From Phoronis australis (taxonomy: Eukaryota; Phoronida; Phoronidae): a DNA stretch of 64,000 bases. The stretch is from NCBI GenBank assembly GCA_002633005.1, contig NMRA01000381.1, positions 183,057 to 247,056 of the forward strand, given 5' to 3'. The notes beneath the pieces were generated by a model. That model was not told the origin of the DNA and did no database searches. It was given only the letters and a program-made list of their open reading frames with translations. Every line of letters starts with the position of its first letter. The stretch's first letter is position 1. The translations under genes were made by a program, and so were the position numbers. Positions 60,401 through 64,000 of this stretch are shown in pieces.

Positions 60401-63400
60401 ATGTTGAGTTACGGTACCCGTTCTGTGTTTGTAATTGCCATAGATAAAAGTACTATATTTCCTTCATTACCGTCACACTCCAGAACTGTGATATTCCTAA
60501 ATATATGAAAGAAGCTAATGGCGGAATAGAAATCGTGTAAGTGCCTGGTAATGTTGCTACCCTTATTTGTCCAGGTACTCTCAGTGGTGGGATGTTCCTG
60601 TCGCCCGTTGTCTTCCCTTGCCCTGTGAGACAGAAAGCAAAGGAACAGCGAATGATGGTCACGTTGTTGAGAAATATAGTCACTCGGATGAACGAGTGGA
60701 TGTCTTCTGGGATTATTACAAGCCATTTGAGTTGACGTCGTTTGATGAACTTTATGTCCACCATATGCCTAAGTCTGTCAGGTAGAACATACTAGTCTCA
60801 TCTTCATTATTACAAGCCGTTTGAGTTGACGTCATTTGATGAACTTTATGTCCACCATATGCCTAAGTCTGTCAGGTAGAACATACTAGTCTCATCTTCA
60901 TTTTTCCTGTCGTAATATAAGGCTGGCTGGATGTTTTTAAATGTAAACTTTTTAAAGATTGTTATATCCATAGGCGGATTTAGGGGGGGCCCAGGGGGCC
61001 CGGGCCCCCCCCCCTTGGCTGCCGCAAAAAAAAATAAAACAGTAAGAGCGTAGGGAAATGGTGAGTTTATTAATTAACCCCGGTAATTAAAATTATACGG
61101 ATGAAAAAAGATTTAAATGTGTGCAGTTTTAGTGTTGGGGGGGNNNNNNNNNNNNNNNNNNNNNNNNNNNNNNNNNNNNNNNNNNNNNNNNNNNNNNNNN
61201 NNNNNNNNNNNNNNNNNNNNNNNNNNNNNNNNNNNNNNNNNNNNNNNNNNNNNNNNNNNNNNNNNNNNNNNNNNNNNNNNNNNNNNNNNNNNNNNNNNNN
61301 NNNNNNNNNNNNNNNNNNNNNNNNNNNNNNNNNNNNNNNNNNNNNNNNNNNNNNNNNNNNNNNNNNNNNNNNNNNNNNNNNNNNNNNNNNNNNNNNNNNN
61401 NNNNNNNNNNNNNNNNNNNNNNNNNNNNNNNNNNNNNNNNNNNNNNNNNNNNNNNNNNNNNNNNNNNNNNNNNNNNNNNNNNNNNNNNNNNNNNNNNNNN
61501 NNNNNNNNNNNNNNNNNNNNNNNNNNNNNNNNNNNNNNNNNNNNNNNNNNNNNNNNNNNNNNNNNNNNNNNNNNNNNNNNNNNNNNNNNNNNNNNNNNNN
61601 NNNNNNNNNNNNNNNNNNNNNNNNNNNNNNNNNNNNNNNNNNNNNNNNNNNNNNNNNNNNNNNNNNNNNNNNNNNNNTAATGTCGATTTCTGGTCTTTTT
61701 TGGTGTCAACATCCAATCAGTTCTTTTCAATTCCTGCAACGACTTCTGAACTGTGTAATGAACAAGTTAAGACCAGGGTTACATTCTGTAGATGCAAGAA
61801 TTTTGCGAAAATAGCTACTGCATGGCAATATCTCGCAAAGTCTTGCTTGAACTTGTGTTTTTTACGGCTATCCTGAATCCATGGAATGCAGTCCAAATCT
61901 ATTGCATGAAGTGACGTTAATTAAAAGTCTTCAGTTTCTTTGACAATATGCGTTTTATACCAGCTTTAAGTGTTTGTAGCAGCCTTTGATAAATGAAAAA
62001 TTTGTGAAATTAAGAAACTTAACTTTGGCATCTGAATTATCACTTGGTGAAGTGCAAGAACCATTGTGCAGTTGCCCTATTTGGAACTTTGTTGTGATTT
62101 GCAATGATTAGTATCAAACTGTTTATCTTTTAAGGCCTTCTCACTCTAAACTCATTCTCAGAACATCCAATCCCAACCAAACTTTTTGATGAAATGGGCA
62201 GACAGAGTCGGAAACAGTCTACTTTGGCCAAAAAACATACATAAAACACGACATCATACACATGGCTCATACTCACATTAACAATGTGTGATTGGTTCCT
62301 AGTTTCAAGATCATTTTATTAGAACTGCCTTTGTGTGTCACAGTCATTTACATTGCCAAATTAGGGCTTTGAGGTTGATGTAAACTTGTTGCTTTGTAGA
62401 TGCTGAAAAACAACAAGCTATCAATGTATTTCTTGGTGTGTTCCAACCAAGTAAACAGAACTTCAACTTGTGGAATCTATCAACCGATTATTACCTTCAT
62501 ATTGACTCAGAACCACTTCTGGACAGAAAGAGAAAGTAGGTGACGTGTTACTGAATATACAGATTGAAGTAGGTGACGTGTTACTGAATATACAGGAGTA
62601 GGTGACGTGTTACTGTGTATGTTATGTTGGAATCTGCTGGCAAGTATCTTCAGATTGATTTGACTCTGCTTTTGAACATAATTATCATTAGTCTATAGAC
62701 AGTTCTTAAAAAGATCTTATTAATATTCATGAGGAATAAGGATGTGGGGTTAAGCATGGCAAGGCAGTGACTGCAGTGTTTCCATTTTTACAGGTGATCT
62801 GTCACTGTATTTGATTTAACGTTTGTTTTTATGAACAGTCCATCGAAAAGGAATTCAGTGGCTGCTTGTATGAACATTTGGACAAAAAACCCAAATATAA
62901 TACAGTAAAGTTCATAATATTATATGGCAGAAGAAATGAGCAACGTATCAGCAAAGACAGCCATAGTCTTGCGAATGCAGTCTTGAGCTCCGGTATTTTG
63001 TGGTCTCATTTTTAACGGCTAATGGAACTAATGAAAGTTTTTAATAACGTTGATGACGTATTGGGATGCATATGAACATTTACAAAGAATAATAAATGTC
63101 GAGTTACAGTACCTGTTCTGTGTTTGTAATTGCCATAGATAAAAGTACTACTATTTCCTTCATTACCGTCACACTCCAGAACTGTGATATTCCTAAATAT
63201 ATGAAAGAAGCTAGTGGCGGAATAGAAATTGTGTAAGTGCCTGGTAATGTTGCTACCCTTATTTGTCCAGGTACTCTCAGTGGTGGGATGTTCCTGTCGC
63301 CCGTTGTCTTCCCTTGCCCTGTGAGACAGAAAGCAAAGGAACAGCGAATGATGGTCACGTTGTTGAGAAATACAGTCAGTCCGATGAACGAGTGGATGTC

Positions 63401-63477
63401 TTCTGGGATTATTACAAGCCGTTTGAGTTGACGTCGTTTGATGAACTTTATGTCCACCATATGCCTAAGTCTGTCAG
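45415..63477 (+). CDS. FIG4: FIG4, Sac-domain polyphosphoinositide phosphatase (partial at both ends)
   Basis: Exons: 45415-45513, 45785-45914, 50006-50213, 50953-51350, 52132-52232, 52614-52785, 53448-53545, 54295-54428, 55529-55645, 56409-56544, 57854-57912, 58389-58555, 59704-59839 and 60575-60781. All phases agree; about 720 residues. Diagnostic segments are [88 protein letters not shown], the catalytic [16 protein letters not shown] (CX5R, Cys and Arg both present) and [23 protein letters not shown]4 removes the 5-phosphate of PI(3,5)P2 and, with VAC14 and PIKfyve, sets its level on endolysosomes; this is family knowledge. Copies of exon 10 (57041-57176) and exons 13-14 (62400-62535, 63271-63477) are probably assembly duplicates: inserting them would break the frame. 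The first coding exon and the C-terminal region are not seen. Confidence 0.93.
46500..47540 (+). pseudogene. Non-LTR retrotransposon 3' fragment (RNase H and zinc knuckle), copy 1
   Basis: Broken frames spell CYTDG (a stop follows where Ser is expected), [34 protein letters not shown] and a CX2CX8HX4C knuckle ([18 protein letters not shown]). This order is that of an RNase H domain followed by the C-terminal knuckle of ORF2 in I-type LINEs. There are several frameshifts and stops and no reverse transcriptase, so it is dead. It lies in FIG4 intron 2. Its downstream part is repeated after the N gap. Confidence 0.8.
47848..48797. other. Assembly gap (950 N) between duplicated contig ends
   Basis: The 1065 bp left of the gap (46783-47847) are repeated as the 1067 bp right of it (48798-49864), with few differences. 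The left copy ends, and the right copy begins, exactly at the gap, so the Ns probably represent no real sequence. Confidence 0.95.
48798..49556 (+). pseudogene. Non-LTR retrotransposon 3' fragment, copy 2 (probable allelic duplicate)
   Basis: Repeats 46783-47540 almost base for base, with the same stops and knuckle motif, differing at scattered sites (for example wvkSh versus wvkAh, and an extra cca in the proline segment near 49062). Most likely the other allele of the same insertion. Confidence 0.8.
54708..54845. repeat. Degenerate minisatellite, 29-35-bp unit, four copies
   Basis: tcattcacac-type phrases at 54724, 54753, 54786 and 54821, each with gtaatattgtgctgtggttgg-like text between. 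In FIG4 intron 8. Confidence 0.8.
56158..57416 (+). repeat. Duplicated segment carrying FIG4 catalytic exon, joined by one N
   Basis: 56158-56784 and 56786-57416 are near-identical (about six differences plus one 4-bp indel, roughly 1%). Each contains the whole 136-nt exon with identical coding sequence and splice sites. The two copies meet at a single N at 56785. Confidence 0.93.
57041..57176 (+). CDS. FIG4: Second copy of FIG4 catalytic exon (probable assembly duplicate)
   Basis: Identical in coding sequence to 56409-56544. The exon is entered with two bases pending and left in phase 0, so using both copies in series shifts the frame. It encodes [12 protein letters not shown]. Confidence 0.85.
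59840..59925. repeat. Short tandem repeat containing the FIG4 exon-13 splice donor
   Basis: gtaggtgacgtgttactg occurs three times (59840, 59873, about 59902), beginning at the donor itself. Use of the second or third gtaggt would include an in-frame TAG, so only the first preserves the frame. Also present in the right-hand copy from 62536. Confidence 0.8.
60969..61143. mobile_element. Left end of an insertion with a G/C-rich terminus, absent from the other copy
   Basis: After gttatatc the left contig continues cataggcggatttaggggg and a ggcccgggccccc tract, then runs into the gap. The right copy continues gttatatc with agtcccat, an apparent empty site. G-rich termini of this type occur on DNA transposons, often hAT-like, in marine invertebrates; that assignment is inference. 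The far end is not in the window. Confidence 0.6.
61144..61677. other. Assembly gap (534 N) between duplicated contig ends
   Basis: Sits between the two copies described at 58982-63569. Here the left contig extends past the duplicated part into an insertion, so the Ns may partly stand for real transposon sequence. Confidence 0.95.
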
Positions 63478-64000
63478 GTAGAACATACTAGTCTCGTCTT
63501 CATTTTTCCTGTCGTAATATAAGGCTGGCTGGATGTTTTAAATGTAAACTTTTTAAAGATTGTTATATCAGTCCCATTTTTAATCAACTTCACAAATCTT
63601 CAATTTTATGGCCGATATGTCTGTTGTTTGTTGGATACTCAACATTCTGAGACATGATTCCCTCAGCCACAGACCATAATATAATTGCCAGCATAATGAA
63701 TGGTTAGTTGTATACTTTCCAATCGTCCTTTCATTCTGTGTTCTATATTTTCGCTATGCTGCAAAGAGGCTACTTCATTTATCATTTTGCAAAACTGCAT
63801 TTGTTGCTAAAAGTATTTCTGGGACTATTTTTACAGCCCAAAACATATAAGGTAACAAAAATGTGTTCAAGGAAGGCTTTAAAAAGAAATCTATGTTGAA
63901 AGATGATACATGTGCAAATTATTTAAACTAAAAGGTCTGAAATTGACCCGAGGCGATTTGCCACACAACTGAAATCAGTTGAAGTCATCACAAACAACTC
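63478..64000. other. FIG4 intron, non-coding
   Basis: Follows the donor after MPKSVR at 63477. I see no further FIG4 exon before the window ends; the remaining C-terminal part of the gene should lie to the right. Confidence 0.6.

Larger units (their letters stand above)
58982..63569 (+). repeat. Duplicated about 1.9-kb contig ends carrying FIG4 exons 13 and 14
   Basis: 58982-60968 is repeated as 61678-63569. The copies differ by scattered substitutions, by a 94-bp tandem duplication present only in the left copy (60712-60805 repeated as 60806-60899) and by the sequence after the shared gttatatc. The exon pair in each copy keeps identical boundaries. One residue differs: SHSDE in the left copy, SQSDE in the right. 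Confidence 0.93.

Overview
This window is animal nuclear DNA, AT-rich, with four intron-rich genes that I rebuilt exon by exon using reading-frame continuity and splice-site dinucleotides. Three are conserved animal genes: SEC62 (ER translocation), GOLGB1/giantin (Golgi tether) and FIG4 (phosphoinositide phosphatase). The repeat content (Penelope-like, I-type LINE, tRNA-derived SINEs, foldback MITEs) and about 1% difference between repeated contig ends suggest a highly heterozygous, probably marine, invertebrate. I cannot name the species from the sequence.

Layout. 686-8052 (minus): 5' two-thirds of SEC62, six coding exons, leaving the window on the left. 11615-22659 (plus): a complete nine-exon gene for a 409-residue membrane-anchored protein of an uncharacterised family. 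It carries ARRHN, HYEQFG, RDHSYG-x3-DW and GWGISEW motifs. 26078-41260 (minus): complete GOLGB1, 14 coding exons, 2272 residues, with a C-terminal membrane anchor. 45415-63477 (plus): FIG4, at least 14 coding exons including the catalytic CX5R exon. Its first coding exon was not identified and its 3' end lies beyond the window. SEC62 and the uncharacterised gene are head to head, the uncharacterised gene and GOLGB1 are tail to tail, and GOLGB1 and FIG4 are head to head across about 4 kb of foldback repeats.

Assembly. Four of the five N stretches (21440, 47848-48797, 56785, 61144-61677) lie between two near-identical copies of the same sequence. In each case the right end of the left contig repeats the left end of the right contig. 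These are best read as unmerged overlapping haplotype contigs, so the doubled FIG4 catalytic exon, the doubled FIG4 exons 13-14 and the doubled LINE fragment are probably artefacts. They also expose allelic differences, including a transposon present on one haplotype and absent from the other.

There is no operon, CRISPR array or prokaryotic-style system here. The most interesting items are the uncharacterised membrane-anchored gene, a tandem repeat family of about 145 bp whose every unit carries a CTCF-like core motif, and several structured repeat families (large foldback, short palindromes, SINEs with intact target-site duplications).
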